NCBI GenBank assembly: GCA_963765815.1
Contig: CAVXXT010000001.1
Span: 1 to 64,000, forward strand
From: DATLNF01 sp963765815
GTDB lineage: Bacteria > Actinomycetota > Actinomycetes > BP-191
DNA length: 64,000 bases
Reading direction: 5' to 3'
The position numbers and the translations under genes are program-made. Shown here piece after piece: positions 1 to 8,797 of the stretch. The first letter of the stretch is position 1, and each line of letters starts with the position of its first letter. The notes under the pieces were generated by a model. It was not told the DNA's origin and did no database searches. It saw nothing but the letters and a program-made list of their open reading frames with translations.

Positions 1-794
1 TCGAACAGGTGGTGCTTCAGGATCGCGACGCCCATGCTGACCGGGAGCAGCACGACGCACAGGAGCGCCAGCCCCCACGCCAGGTCCCCCCAGGGTCCCC
101 GCACGAGCAGGGCGACGCCGAACCCGACGACGGCGACGACGGCCGTGAAGGCGATCCACTTCACTCGTTGCCTCTCGGTGCCGCGTGAGCGCCGCAGGCG
201 CAGGTACAGGGACGCCGCACAGCCGACCGCGACCGGCACCGCCGCCACTGCGGCGACCACTTCAGAGGTCCGGACAGCGTCCGCAGCACCGCCGCGCAGC
301 CGGAACGGGTTGTCGAGCCCCGGCCCCACGGAATGGACCAGGAGCATGTCGGCGACGCCCGAGGCGGTCAGCACGAGCACGAAGAAGCCCGCGAACGCGG
401 CCCAGGTCCGCGACTGGAACCGACCTGTGGGGAAGACCAGGAGGAGAAGGCCGGTCGGCACCACGAGCACGACCCTGCCGAGCAGGTCGGCCCACCAGCC
501 GGCGACCGCGTAGAAATCGGCCAGGGACGAGCGCTCCAGGCCGACGGCGGCGAGCTCGCCGAGCGTCAGGACCAGCGCCATCCCCACGCCCTGGCCGAGC
601 AGGAGCCAGCCGATCGCGCTCGCGGGGACCCGTTCCGCGACGAGCAGGCCGGTGACCGCGCTGCCGACCGCGAGCAGGCCGAAGACGATGCCGACGACCA
701 GGTCGTCCTGTCCGGGCAGGCGGAAGGCGACCACGAGGCTCGGGACGACCAGGAGGACGATCAACGTCCCCAGCGCCCGTGCCAGGAACCTCAC
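1..794 (-). CDS. Membrane sensor-like protein, paralogue A (partial, 3' end outside window)
   Basis: Reading leftwards from a GTG at 792-794, the frame stays open to base 1, giving about 264 residues with several hydrophobic segments. It ends at the window edge in ILKHHLF, matching ILRHRLYDIDVVIKRT in the next two paralogues. These proteins resemble the membrane input module of actinobacterial sensor kinases, with paired helices followed by a cytosolic linker. The GTG overlaps the TGA of the upstream gene (GTGA), so translation is probably coupled. Whether a kinase domain follows cannot be seen, but paralogue B has none. Ligand and function are unknown. Confidence 0.7.
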   Translation of the reverse strand, partial: MRFLARALGTLIVLLVVPSLVVAFRLPGQDDLVVGIVFGLLAVGSAVTGLLVAERVPASAIGWLLLGQGVGMALVLTLGELAAVGLERSSLADFYAVAGWWADLLGRVVLVVPTGLLLLVFPTGRFQSRTWAAFAGFFVLVLTASGVADMLLVHSVGPGLDNPFRLRGGAADAVRTSEVVAAVAAVPVAVGCAASLYLRLRRSRGTERQRVKWIAFTAVVAVVGFGVALLVRGPWGDLAWGLALLCVVLLPVSMGVAILKHHLF

Positions 795-1954
795 GGCTTC
801 CCCCGCAGCCACAGGGACAGCTCCGTGGGCGCCATCGCCTCCTCGACGACCTGCCGCAGGTCATGGGCCACCGCGTCGAGCGAGACCTCCTGCCGCAGCC
901 GCTCGGTGAAGGACTCCAGGGTCAGGTTGGCGTCGTAGGTCCGCCGGTAGAAGCGCTGGTCGACTCCTGTCTGGATGCGCCGGCGCAGCGGCCGGAACAG
1001 GGCGGCCACGACGAGGGTCGAGGTCGCCACCGCCAGGTCGGAGTCACCGGTGACCGTCCCGCTGAGGGCCCGCAGGGTCAGCACCACCGCCAGGTAGATC
1101 AGGGCCAGGGACAGCGTCAACGAGCCGTAGACGACCGTGCGCTTGATCACGACGTCGATGTCGTAGAGCCGGTGGCGCAGCACCGCCAGGCAGATGGTCA
1201 GCGGCATCGCCACCAGGGCGGCCGCCATCGTGAAGTAGACGGGCGGGCCGAGGTCCCACAGGGCCATCCCGACCGGGAGGACGACCCCGGCGACGGCAGC
1301 GGAGAGGGCGAACCACTTGAGCTGGAGACGTTCGGTTCCCCGGGAACGGCGGAAGCGCCGCACCATCGCGGTGGCCGCCGCCACGATGCACCCGCCGAGG
1401 AGCACGAACGCGAGAACCGAGACCACGCCCACCAGGACCCGGTACCGGGTGAGGCCCAGCGGGTTGACGAGTCCTGCACCCGCACCCTCGGCCATGCGGC
1501 CGGGCGTCAGGGCGCCGCTGACCAGGCAGAGGGCGATCGTCGCCACCCCAGCCCGGACGAGCCAGCGCCACCGCGGCGAGGGCAGCCGGCCGTCGGGGAA
1601 GAGGAGCACCAGGAAGATGCCGATCCCACCGACGGACATCGACCAGCCGCCTTGGTCGAGAGCCGCCACCACACCGACACCGGGGAGCGAACCCGGGGCC
1701 ACGACCCTGCCCTGGAGCACGTATGCGTCGAGGAGCCCGGGCACGACCGCGATCGTGCCGATCCCGGCGAGCAGGAACCAGGCCAGCGCGTTGCGCGGCT
1801 GGCGGCAGAGGATGAGGAGCCCCACCACCGCGAAGCTGAAGACCGCGAACTGCCAGAGGCCCAGCACGTCGGTTTCCGCACGAGCGCCGACGACGCCGGT
1901 CGCCACGACTGCCGCGACCTGGAGCGAGAACACGAGCAGTGCCAGCCGCCTCAT
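791..1954 (-). CDS. Membrane sensor-like protein, paralogue B (kinase-less)
   Basis: A 387-residue protein with about eight to nine hydrophobic segments over residues 1-290, then a soluble tail with FRPLRRRIQTGVDQRFYRR and EVSLDAVAHDLRQVVEEAM. The tail resembles the linker that precedes the dimerisation helix in actinobacterial sensor kinases, but the protein stops there, with no H-box or HATPase domain. ATG at 1954 is preferred to the ATG eight codons upstream because it overlaps the TGA of paralogue C (ATGA). The stop in turn overlaps the GTG of paralogue A, so the three form one coupled operon. It may be a sensor whose output lies in a partner; the SARP regulator starting divergently at 3313 is a candidate, but that is inference. 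Confidence 0.75.
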   Translation of the reverse strand: MRRLALLVFSLQVAAVVATGVVGARAETDVLGLWQFAVFSFAVVGLLILCRQPRNALAWFLLAGIGTIAVVPGLLDAYVLQGRVVAPGSLPGVGVVAALDQGGWSMSVGGIGIFLVLLFPDGRLPSPRWRWLVRAGVATIALCLVSGALTPGRMAEGAGAGLVNPLGLTRYRVLVGVVSVLAFVLLGGCIVAAATAMVRRFRRSRGTERLQLKWFALSAAVAGVVLPVGMALWDLGPPVYFTMAAALVAMPLTICLAVLRHRLYDIDVVIKRTVVYGSLTLSLALIYLAVVLTLRALSGTVTGDSDLAVATSTLVVAALFRPLRRRIQTGVDQRFYRRTYDANLTLESFTERLRQEVSLDAVAHDLRQVVEEAMAPTELSLWLRGKP

Positions 1955-3190
1955 CGGATCGCCTCGGCTCGCAGCCACAGCGAGAGGTGGGCGGGTTGCA
2001 TCGTCTCGTCGACGACCTCGCGCAGGTCGGCGCTCACGGCGTCGAGGGAGACCTCCTGACGCAGGCGGTCGGTGAAGGACTCCAGGGTCAGGTTGGCGTC
2101 GTATGTCCGCCGGTAGAAGCGCTGGTCGACTCCTGTCTGGATGCGCCGGCGCAGCGGCCGGAAGAGAGCGGCGACGACCAGGGTCGAGGTGGCCACGGCC
2201 AGGTCGGAGTCACCGGTGACTGTCCCGCTCAGCCACCGCAGTGTCAGCACGACGGCGAGGTAGACCAGGGCCAGGGAGAGTGTCAACGAGCCGTAGACGA
2301 CCGTGCGCTTGATGACGACGTCGATGTCGTAGAGGCGGTGGCGCAGGATCGCGATGCCGATCGCCACGGGCAGGGCGAGGAAGGCCAGGCTTGCGACCTG
2401 CTGGAGGACCAGGAGCCACACGGGATCGGGGCTGTCGAACGGCTTGTCCTTGCCGAACTGGCCGGCCATGGCCACCAGGTAGGTGAGGGCGACGAGGCTT
2501 GCGGCGGCGGCGAACCACTTCAGCTGCAGCCGCTCGATGCCGTGAGAGCGACGGAACCGCAGCACCAGCGCCACCGTCGCAGCGACGATGCAGAGCGGCA
2601 GACAGGAGGATTGAAGAACACGAACGCGACGTGAGCGGCTTGGCCAGCACTCCACGCCCAGCGGGTTCACGATGTCCCTTGCCGGGGCCCTCCTCCAGCC
2701 TCCCCGGCAGCACGGCGATGGGCACGGCGATCGCGGCGATGTCCAGGGCGCCGACCCAGGCGAGCCATCGCCAGCGGGGTGAGGGCAGCCGACCGTCGGG
2801 GAAGAGGAGCACCGATGAAGATGCCGATCGTGCCGATGCCAGCACCCAGGTTCCCTGGTTGAGCGCCTGCGAGCGCCGGCCGCTCCCGGGCAGCGAGCCG
2901 GGGGAGTTGGTCGAGGCCCTGGCGGCATAGGCGTCCAAGCAGCGACTGGGCAGGGCCATGGCCGACCCGGTCGCCGAGGAGCAGGAACCACGCCAGCCGG
3001 TTGCGCGGGGATCGCCTGAGCAGCACAGCGCGCCGACGGTCGAGAAGCTGAAGCCCAGAGAGGAAGAAGAGACGGCGTCGACGTCGCGCCGATGCCGTCG
3101 CGGTCGTCGGGAGGAGCTGTGGCCGACGTCCAGCGACGAGGCAGAGGCGCCTGGACGGACCAGACCGTGACCGCGAAGCCGCGCGGCTTC
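1951..3190 (-). pseudogene. Membrane sensor-like protein, paralogue C, with multiple frameshifts
   Basis: The 3' part (about 1951-2660) is intact and nearly identical in sequence to paralogue B (YDIDVVIKRTVVYGSLTLSL, RLRQEVSLDAV). Upstream of about 2610, homology continues but jumps among all three frames: LFPDGRLPSPRWRW in one, GAGIGTIGIFI in a second, SPRNRLAWFLL and LWAFSFSTVGA in others. I count at least five or six one-base shifts in about 500 bases. The amino acids remain conserved within each local frame and no stops have accumulated. Either inactivation is very recent or this stretch contains sequencing errors. The original start cannot be fixed; coding resemblance fades near 3190. 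Confidence 0.7.
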
Positions 3191-3300
3191 CGATCGCTGT
3201 GCGTGAGTCGGTTCCTGGCACGCCGCGTCACCTCACCTCGGATGCGTCCGGGAAACGTTACGACGCGGGCGCTCGGATGACCGCAGGTACCGCCAAGCGG

Positions 3301-3312
3301 CATAGTCCTCCC
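3301..3312 (+). promoter_or_regulatory. Probable -10 element and leaderless start of the SARP gene
   Basis: CATAGT at 3301-3306 differs from TATAGT by one base and lies exactly 6 nt before GTG 3313. The same spacing recurs before many starts in this window, favouring GTG 3313 over the in-frame ATGs at 3199 and 3277. Confidence 0.45.
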
Positions 3313-6063
3313 GTGACCCACGTCCGCCTGCTCGGTCCTCCCCGGGTCGAGCGCGACGGTGCGCCGGTGGCGTTCGACACCCGCAAGGCCGTGGCCCTGC
3401 TCGCGCACCTCGCCCTGTCCGAAGGCCCCCGCCCCCGGGACGCGCTGGCCGACCTGCTGTGGTCCGAGGCCGACCTGGCGCACGCGCGCGGCGCCCTCCG
3501 CCGCACCCTGTCGACCCTGCGCACCGGGATCGGTGCACACCTCCTCGACGCGAGCCGCGACCAGGTACGACTCGTCCGCGGCGAGGACCTGGTCGTCGAC
3601 GTCGACGTGTTCCGGCGCTGTCTCGCCGAGGGGGACGGGGAGGGCGCCCTGGCCGCCCATGGCGGTGACTTCCTCGAGGGCCTGGTGGTGCGTGATGCTC
3701 CGGACTTCGAGGAGTGGGCGGAGGTCCAGGCTGCTGCGCTCCGGCGGGAGCTCACGACCGTCCTCGGCCTGGTGGCGGCCGAGCGCGAGGATGCCGGGGA
3801 CCTCGCCGGGGCCCTGGCAGTCGTACGCCGCTGGGTCGCGCAGGATCCGCTGCACGAGCCGGCGCACCAGGCACTGATCCGCCTGCTCGCCCGGTCGGGC
3901 GACCGTGGCGGAGCGCTGGTGCAGTACCGCGAGTGCGTCCGCGTCCTCTCCCGGGAGCTCGGCGTGCCGCCCCTCCGGGAGACCACCGAGCTCTACGAGG
4001 CCGTCAACCTGGGCACGTTCGTGACCGCGCCCGGCCCTGCACCGGATCCCGGACCGGCAGCGCTCGTGGCACCGGTCGTGCCGGTGGTCGCGCGCGAGCG
4101 CGAGCTGGAGCTCCTGACCGCGGTGCACGCCGGCGTGAGCAGCTCGGGACCTGGTCGCGTGGCACTCGTCGAGGGCGAGCCCGGCATCGGGCGCACCACG
4201 CTGGTCGAGGAGCTCGCCGAGCGGGTACGACGCGCCGGGGGTGTGGTGCTGCGCGGCCGGTCCTACGAGGAGGAGGCACGCCTGCCCTACCGCCCGGTCA
4301 TCGACATCCTCCGCGCCCGGCTGGCCGAGGACGTCTCCTGGCTCGACGACCTCGACTCCTCGGTCCTGGCCGAGGCGGCGCGGCTCGTGCCGGAGCTCGC
4401 GGAGGCGCTCCCTGCGGGGCGCCGGTTCCCCACCCCTCCACCCGACGCCCCTGGAGCCGAGGCTCGCTTCCTCGGCGCGCTCTGGGACACCCTCGCTGCC
4501 GCCGCAGCCGGGACGAGCACCGGCGTGCTCGTCCTCGACGACGCCCAGTGGGCCGACGAGGCGACCCTGCGCCTGGTCTCGTTCGGCCTCCACCGGCTGG
4601 CGGACCGACCCCTGCTCGTGGTGCTGGTCTGGTTGACGCCGTACGAGCACCCGGTGCGCAGCGCCGCCGCCGCGGCGGCCCGCGACGGGGGAGCGCTCGT
4701 CACCCTCGGCCGCCTCGACGAGGCGGCGGTCGGCGAGCTGGTCGCGGTGCTGCGGCCGGAGGACGCGGGTCCCGCAGTGGTGCACCGCTACTGGGAGACC
4801 ACCGAGGGTGTCCCACGGCTGGTCGTGGAGTACCTCCGTGCCGCAGACGCCGGCCTGGCGATGCCTGCAGGAGTGCGGGACGCCCTCCTCGACCGGCTCT
4901 CCAGCGTCAGCGAGACGGCACGACAGCTGCTCTCGGCCGCGGCGGTGATCGGTCGCAGCTTCGACGCCGAGACGTTGCGGTCAGTGAGCGGCCGCACGGA
5001 CGAGGAGACGGTGTCCGCGCTGGAGGAGGTGGTGGGCCAGGGGCTGGTGCGCGAAGGGACATCGGCCTACGACTTCGACCACGGCCTGCTGCGCACGGTG
5101 GTGTACGACGGGACGAGCCTGGCGCGGCGACGGCTGCTGCACGGTCGCGCCGCCGCCGTGGCCGGTCTGCCACCCGCGGCCCGTGCCCGCCACCTGCAGC
5201 TCGCCGGACAGGACGCCGCCGCGGCCGAGGCGTTCCGGGCGGCCGGCGACCAGGCAGAGACGGTCTTCGCGCACGCCGAGGCGCTGGCGCACTACACGGC
5301 CGCTCTCGACCTGGGCGTCGGCGACCGCTGTGCACTCGAGGCGGCTCGCGCTGACGTCCAGGTCGTGCTCGGTGACTATGCCGCAGCCCTGGTGAGCCTC
5401 GAGGACGCCGCCGCGGTCGCCGTTCCGGCCGAGCTGCCCGGCATCGAGCTGCGACTGGGGCGCCTGCACGCACGTCGTGGTGAGCACACGCTGGCCGACG
5501 CGCACTACGCCGCCGCCCTGGCCGGGATGGGCGACGAGCCGGGCGCGCGCGCCGAGGTGGTGGCCGACCGGGCCATGGCGGCGCTCGCGCTGTCGGACCA
5601 GGACCGGGCGCGCACCCTGGCGAGCGAGGCAGTCGACCTGGCCGCGGCCGCCGACGACCGGCACGCCTCGTGCCGCGCCCACCACCTGCTCGGCCTGGTC
5701 GCCGCGGCCGACGGTGACCTGGACACCGCCCTCGTGGAGCTGCAGCACAGCGTCGACCTCGCCCGGGACCTCGGCGACGCGGACCTCGAGGTCGCGGCAC
5801 TGAACAACCTCGCACTGGCGCAGCGCTCGCGCGGCGAGCTGGCGACGGCGACCGACCTGACCCGGGTGGCGCTCGAGATGTGTGCGCGCCTCGGCGACCG
5901 TCACCGCGAGGCCGCGCTCGAGAACAACCTGGCCGACCTGCTGCACGCCCAGGACCAGGGCGAGGAGGCCATGGTCCACCTCAAGCGCGCGGTGGAGATC
6001 TTCGCCGACGTCGGCGACCGTGACGAGCTGCGCCCGGCCATCTGGCAGCTCGTGCGCTGGTGA
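3313..6063 (+). CDS. SARP/AfsR-type transcriptional regulator with AAA ATPase and TPR-like domains
   Basis: About 916 residues. Residues 1-95 form an OmpR-like winged-helix domain (VRLLGPPRVERDG, DLLWSEADLAHARGALRRTL). A bacterial transcriptional activation domain follows to about residue 245 (DPLHEPAHQALIRLLARSGD). Next comes an ATPase with Walker A GEPGIGRTTL and a Walker B-like VLVLDDAQWAD. The C-terminal 350 residues are alanine-rich TPR-like helical repeats (EAALENNLADLLHAQDQGEE). Relatives are pathway-level activators of secondary metabolism or stress responses, binding DNA through the N-terminus while the ATPase/TPR part senses signals. It is divergent from the sensor operon at 1-3190 and converges with the LytR_C gene 4 nt away. 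No biosynthetic cluster is present, so its target is unknown. Confidence 0.85.
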   Translation: MTHVRLLGPPRVERDGAPVAFDTRKAVALLAHLALSEGPRPRDALADLLWSEADLAHARGALRRTLSTLRTGIGAHLLDASRDQVRLVRGEDLVVDVDVFRRCLAEGDGEGALAAHGGDFLEGLVVRDAPDFEEWAEVQAAALRRELTTVLGLVAAEREDAGDLAGALAVVRRWVAQDPLHEPAHQALIRLLARSGDRGGALVQYRECVRVLSRELGVPPLRETTELYEAVNLGTFVTAPGPAPDPGPAALVAPVVPVVARERELELLTAVHAGVSSSGPGRVALVEGEPGIGRTTLVEELAERVRRAGGVVLRGRSYEEEARLPYRPVIDILRARLAEDVSWLDDLDSSVLAEAARLVPELAEALPAGRRFPTPPPDAPGAEARFLGALWDTLAAAAAGTSTGVLVLDDAQWADEATLRLVSFGLHRLADRPLLVVLVWLTPYEHPVRSAAAAAARDGGALVTLGRLDEAAVGELVAVLRPEDAGPAVVHRYWETTEGVPRLVVEYLRAADAGLAMPAGVRDALLDRLSSVSETARQLLSAAAVIGRSFDAETLRSVSGRTDEETVSALEEVVGQGLVREGTSAYDFDHGLLRTVVYDGTSLARRRLLHGRAAAVAGLPPAARARHLQLAGQDAAAAEAFRAAGDQAETVFAHAEALAHYTAALDLGVGDRCALEAARADVQVVLGDYAAALVSLEDAAAVAVPAELPGIELRLGRLHARRGEHTLADAHYAAALAGMGDEPGARAEVVADRAMAALALSDQDRARTLASEAVDLAAAADDRHASCRAHHLLGLVAAADGDLDTALVELQHSVDLARDLGDADLEVAALNNLALAQRSRGELATATDLTRVALEMCARLGDRHREAALENNLADLLHAQDQGEEAMVHLKRAVEIFADVGDRDELRPAIWQLVRW

Positions 6064-6067
6064 GCGC

Positions 6068-6595
6068 TCAGCCGTTGGGCACGCAGGTCTCGACCGGCCG
6101 CGGCAGCCGGATCCGGCTCGCTGCCTTCTTGTCCAGCCCGTGGAACCGGTTGCCCACGAGCACGTCGACCCCGGGACCGAGGTCGGTCTTGGTGACGACC
6201 ACCTGCGTGCTCGGCCCGAAGGCGAGCGCGGCCAGCTTCGCGCTGTAGTCGTCGGGCTTGGTGGTCCACACGACCGCACGCCGTACCTCGGCAGTCCCGG
6301 GTGCGTTGCCGGCGTTGCCCGCGACGAAACCGGCCGCCTCCACCTTGTCGAGGGTCTCGCTGGCGAGTCCGCTGCGGTCCCCGGCGTTGAAGACGCTGAC
6401 CTGGACGTCGTGCCGGGTCAGGAACTTCGCAACCTGCTTGTGCGCGGTGCAGGTGGGGGTCGCGGAGCTCTTGCCGGACGGGAACGGCTTGAGCGCCTGC
6501 TTCACGCCGAGGTACCCCATCAGGCACAGCACCGCCGCGAGGACGACCAGGGTGACCCCGGTGATGACCCGACGACGCGGACCGGGACCGGCCAC
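6068..6595 (-). CDS. LytR C-terminal domain protein, membrane-anchored
   Basis: 175 residues with one N-terminal membrane helix (VITGVTLVVLAAVLCLMGYL), then an extracytoplasmic domain with VSVFNAGDRSGLASETLDKV and FGPSTQVVVTKTDLG. This is the LytR_C fold, found at the C-terminus of LCP cell-wall ligases and as stand-alone anchored proteins. No LCP catalytic domain is present, so it is not itself a ligase; a cell-envelope role is inferred from the family. GTG at 6595 follows the TGA of the small upstream gene by 3 nt, so the two are one transcript. Confidence 0.8.
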   Translation of the reverse strand: MAGPGPRRRVITGVTLVVLAAVLCLMGYLGVKQALKPFPSGKSSATPTCTAHKQVAKFLTRHDVQVSVFNAGDRSGLASETLDKVEAAGFVAGNAGNAPGTAEVRRAVVWTTKPDDYSAKLAALAFGPSTQVVVTKTDLGPGVDVLVGNRFHGLDKKAASRIRLPRPVETCVPNG

Positions 6596-6598
6596 GAC

Positions 6599-6895
6599 TC
6601 AGGCACCGGCCCGGTGCACGCGGGCGTGCACGACGTGCCGCTGCTGCAGTGCGGCACGCAGGGCCCGGTGGAGCCCGTCCTCGAGGTAGAGCTCGTCGCG
6701 CCACTCCACGACGTGGGCGAAGAGGTCGCCGAAGAAGGTCGAGTCCTCGTCGAGCAGCGTGGCGAGCTGCAGGGTGTCCTTGGTGGTGACCAGCTCGTCG
6801 AGACGCACCTGCCTGGGGGGCAGGGCCGCCCATTCCCGCGGGCTCAGTGCGTGGTCCGGGTACGGCCGCCCGTCTCCCACGCGCTTGAAGATCAC
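6599..6895 (-). CDS. Conserved small actinobacterial protein (often labelled VapB-family)
   Basis: 98 residues starting VIFKRVGDGRPYPDH and containing QVRLDELVTTKDTL and DEDSTFFGDLFAHVVEWRDE. From memory this family is widespread in Actinobacteria directly upstream of a LytR_C gene and is sometimes annotated as a VapB antitoxin. I see no ribbon-helix-helix or AbrB motif and no PIN toxin beside it, so I do not support a toxin-antitoxin role. GTG at 6895 is chosen over GTG 6901 because a perfect TATGAT (6902-6907) lies 6 nt upstream of it and would overlap an earlier initiation. It is divergent from the DUF853 gene. Confidence 0.65.
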   Translation of the reverse strand: MIFKRVGDGRPYPDHALSPREWAALPPRQVRLDELVTTKDTLQLATLLDEDSTFFGDLFAHVVEWRDELYLEDGLHRALRAALQQRHVVHARVHRAGA

Positions 6896-6901
6896 GGGCA
6901 C

Positions 6902-6921
6902 ATCATAGGGAGGGTTAGGGT
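6902..6921. promoter_or_regulatory. Overlapping divergent -10 elements
   Basis: On the minus strand TATGAT (6907-6902) lies 6 nt before GTG 6895. On the plus strand TAGGGT (6916-6921) lies 7 nt before ATG 6929. The two promoters must overlap, so the LytR_C operon and the DUF853 gene probably compete for RNA polymerase. Both transcripts would be leaderless. Confidence 0.5.
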
Positions 6922-7041
6922 CGGGCCCATGAGCGCCGAGTCGTCACCGGTCGACCAACCGGGCGCAACGGCGACCCGATCAGCGCCGCAGTCGCCCCGG
7001 GGTACGCCTTCACCGGACCGGCACTGGAGCTCGGTGGCCTG

Positions 7042-8535
7042 ATGATCGACGCGACGACGCTCAGCGGCGTACCGATCCGGATCCCGCTGGGCATGCTGAA
7101 CCGCCACGGGCTGGTGGCCGGAGCAACGGGCACCGGCAAGACCAAGACGCTTCAGCTGCTCGCCGAGCAGCTCTCGGCCGCCGGGGTGCCGGTCTTCGCC
7201 GCGGACATCAAGGGTGACCTCTCCGGCCTCTCGGCGCCCGGCGAGGAGAACCCGAAGGTGGTGGAGCGCGCATCCTCGGTCGGCCAGACCTGGCAGGCCC
7301 AGGGCTTCCCGGTGGAGTTCTTCGCCCTCGGTGGACAGGGCACCGGCATCCCCCTGCGGGTGACGATGTCGGCGTTCGGCCCGACCCTGCTCGCCAAGGT
7401 GCTGGGCCTCAACGACACCCAGGAGTCCTCGCTCGGCCTGGTCTTCCACTACGCCGACCAGGCAGCGCTGCCGCTGCTCGACCTCGCCGACCTGCGCGAG
7501 GTGGTCAAGTACCTCGCCTCCGAGCAGGGCAAGCCCGACCTGAAGGACCTCGGCGGGCTCTCCTCGGCCACGGCGGGGGTGATCCTGCGTGAGCTGATCG
7601 CCTTCTCCGACCAGGGTGCCGATGCCTTCTTCGGCGAGCCCGAGTTCGACACCCGCGACCTGCTCCGGGTCTCGACAGGCTCGACCGGCGGGAAGGAGGG
7701 CTACGGCCTGATCTCGCTGGTGGAGCTGCCGAACCTCCAGGACCGGCCGGCGCTGTTCTCCACCTTCCTGATGTGGCTGCTGGCCGACCTGTTCCACGAC
7801 CTGCCGGAGGTCGGTGACCTCGAGAAGCCCAAGCTGATGTTCTTCTTCGACGAGGCCCACCTGCTCTTCACCGACGCCTCGAAGGCATTCCTCGCCGCCA
7901 TCGCCCAGACGGTGCGGCTGATCCGGTCCAAGGGCGTCGGTGTCTTCTTCGTGACCCAGTCGCCGACCGACGTGCCCGACGACGTGCTGGGTCAGCTCGG
8001 CTCGCGGATCCAGCACCAGCTGCGCGCGGCGACGCCGAACGACGCCAAGGCGCTCAAGCAGACGGTGAACACCTACCCGCACTCGGCCTACCCCGACCTC
8101 GCGCAGGTGATCCTGTCCCTGGGCATCGGCGAGGCGGTCGTGACCGTGATGAGCGAGCGCGGCGCCCCGACCCCGGTGGCCTGGACCCGGCTGCGCGCGC
8201 CCGAGTCGCTGATGGGGGCCGCCGACCCGGCCGCGATGGACGCAGCGGTGCACGCCTCTCCGCTCTACCCGACGTACGCCGAACCGGTCGACCGCGAGTC
8301 CGCCCGCGAGAAGCTCGCCGCGAAGCTGGCGAAGGCGGCGGCGGACGAGGGTGCGCCTGCGCCCAAGGCGCCGCCAAGCCAGAAGGTCCCGGCTCCGTCC
8401 GCGCCTCGCCGCTCGAAGCAGGAGAAGTCGGTGATCGAGGAGGTGGTCACCTCGACCGCCTTCAAGCAGGTCGCTCGCACCGCGGCACGCGAGTTCGTGC
8501 GCGGGATGTTCGGGACCGGACGCCGCCGCCGCTAG
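7042..8535 (+). CDS. DUF853 / HerA-like P-loop ATPase (N-terminus probably frameshifted)
   Basis: 497 residues in the open frame. Walker A is GATGTGKTKT near residue 32 and Walker B is LMFFFDEAHLLF; FFVTQSPTDVPDDVLGQLG and RGAPTPVAWTRL are typical of the DUF853 helicase-like family related to HerA/VirB4 motors. The tail is Lys/Ala/Pro-rich with a basic end. Codons just before 7042 in the same frame read VAPGYAFTGPALELGG, which belongs to the usual N-terminus, but no start codon exists in that frame. The promoter-supported ATG 6929 is in another frame, so a one-base indel at about 6955-6985 probably separates the true start from the rest. Substrate and cellular role are unknown. Confidence 0.8.
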   Translation: MIDATTLSGVPIRIPLGMLNRHGLVAGATGTGKTKTLQLLAEQLSAAGVPVFAADIKGDLSGLSAPGEENPKVVERASSVGQTWQAQGFPVEFFALGGQGTGIPLRVTMSAFGPTLLAKVLGLNDTQESSLGLVFHYADQAALPLLDLADLREVVKYLASEQGKPDLKDLGGLSSATAGVILRELIAFSDQGADAFFGEPEFDTRDLLRVSTGSTGGKEGYGLISLVELPNLQDRPALFSTFLMWLLADLFHDLPEVGDLEKPKLMFFFDEAHLLFTDASKAFLAAIAQTVRLIRSKGVGVFFVTQSPTDVPDDVLGQLGSRIQHQLRAATPNDAKALKQTVNTYPHSAYPDLAQVILSLGIGEAVVTVMSERGAPTPVAWTRLRAPESLMGAADPAAMDAAVHASPLYPTYAEPVDRESAREKLAAKLAKAAADEGAPAPKAPPSQKVPAPSAPRRSKQEKSVIEEVVTSTAFKQVARTAAREFVRGMFGTGRRRR

Positions 8536-8596
8536 GCGACCGGGGCGTCCTGGCGCTTCTCGGCGCTGTGGCCCGGCCACCACGCGGCCCTGGAGG

Positions 8597-8622
8597 GGTT
8601 TACCCGGGCGCCCGGGTAAACC
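8597..8622. terminator. Perfect 13-bp palindrome
   Basis: GGTTTACCCGGGC is followed directly by its exact reverse complement. It lies 61 nt after the DUF853 stop and one base before a second hairpin. There is no T-tract. Confidence 0.5.
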
Positions 8623-8658
8623 GAACCCTGGCAGGCAGAACAATGCCTGCCAGGGTTC
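8623..8658. terminator. Strong hairpin, probable terminator of the DUF853 gene
   Basis: A 15-bp perfect stem (GAACCCTGGCAGGCA and its complement) encloses the 6-nt loop GAACAA and is followed by CAGTTTTGCC. The short T run suits factor-independent termination of the upstream plus-strand gene. Confidence 0.7.
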
Positions 8659-8797
8659 AGTTTTGCCTGCCACCCTCTCTGAGATGTCCGGTTGGCGCCG
8701 GGCGAGCTCCTAGGCGACCAACGCGGCGGAGAGCCCGACGTACGGCGCAGCCTCGCGCGGCAGCCCCGGACTTTCCGCCCCGGCTACTGTCCCCAGC

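Noticed and set aside
1951..4785. A single 944-residue open frame across paralogue C and the SARP gene
   Set aside because: Only its last ~270 residues match the sensor family; the rest is antisense to the SARP gene and compositionally unlike protein.
6599..6895. VapB antitoxin reading of the small gene beside LytR_C
   Set aside because: No DNA-binding motif and no toxin partner; the label appears inherited from automated annotation.
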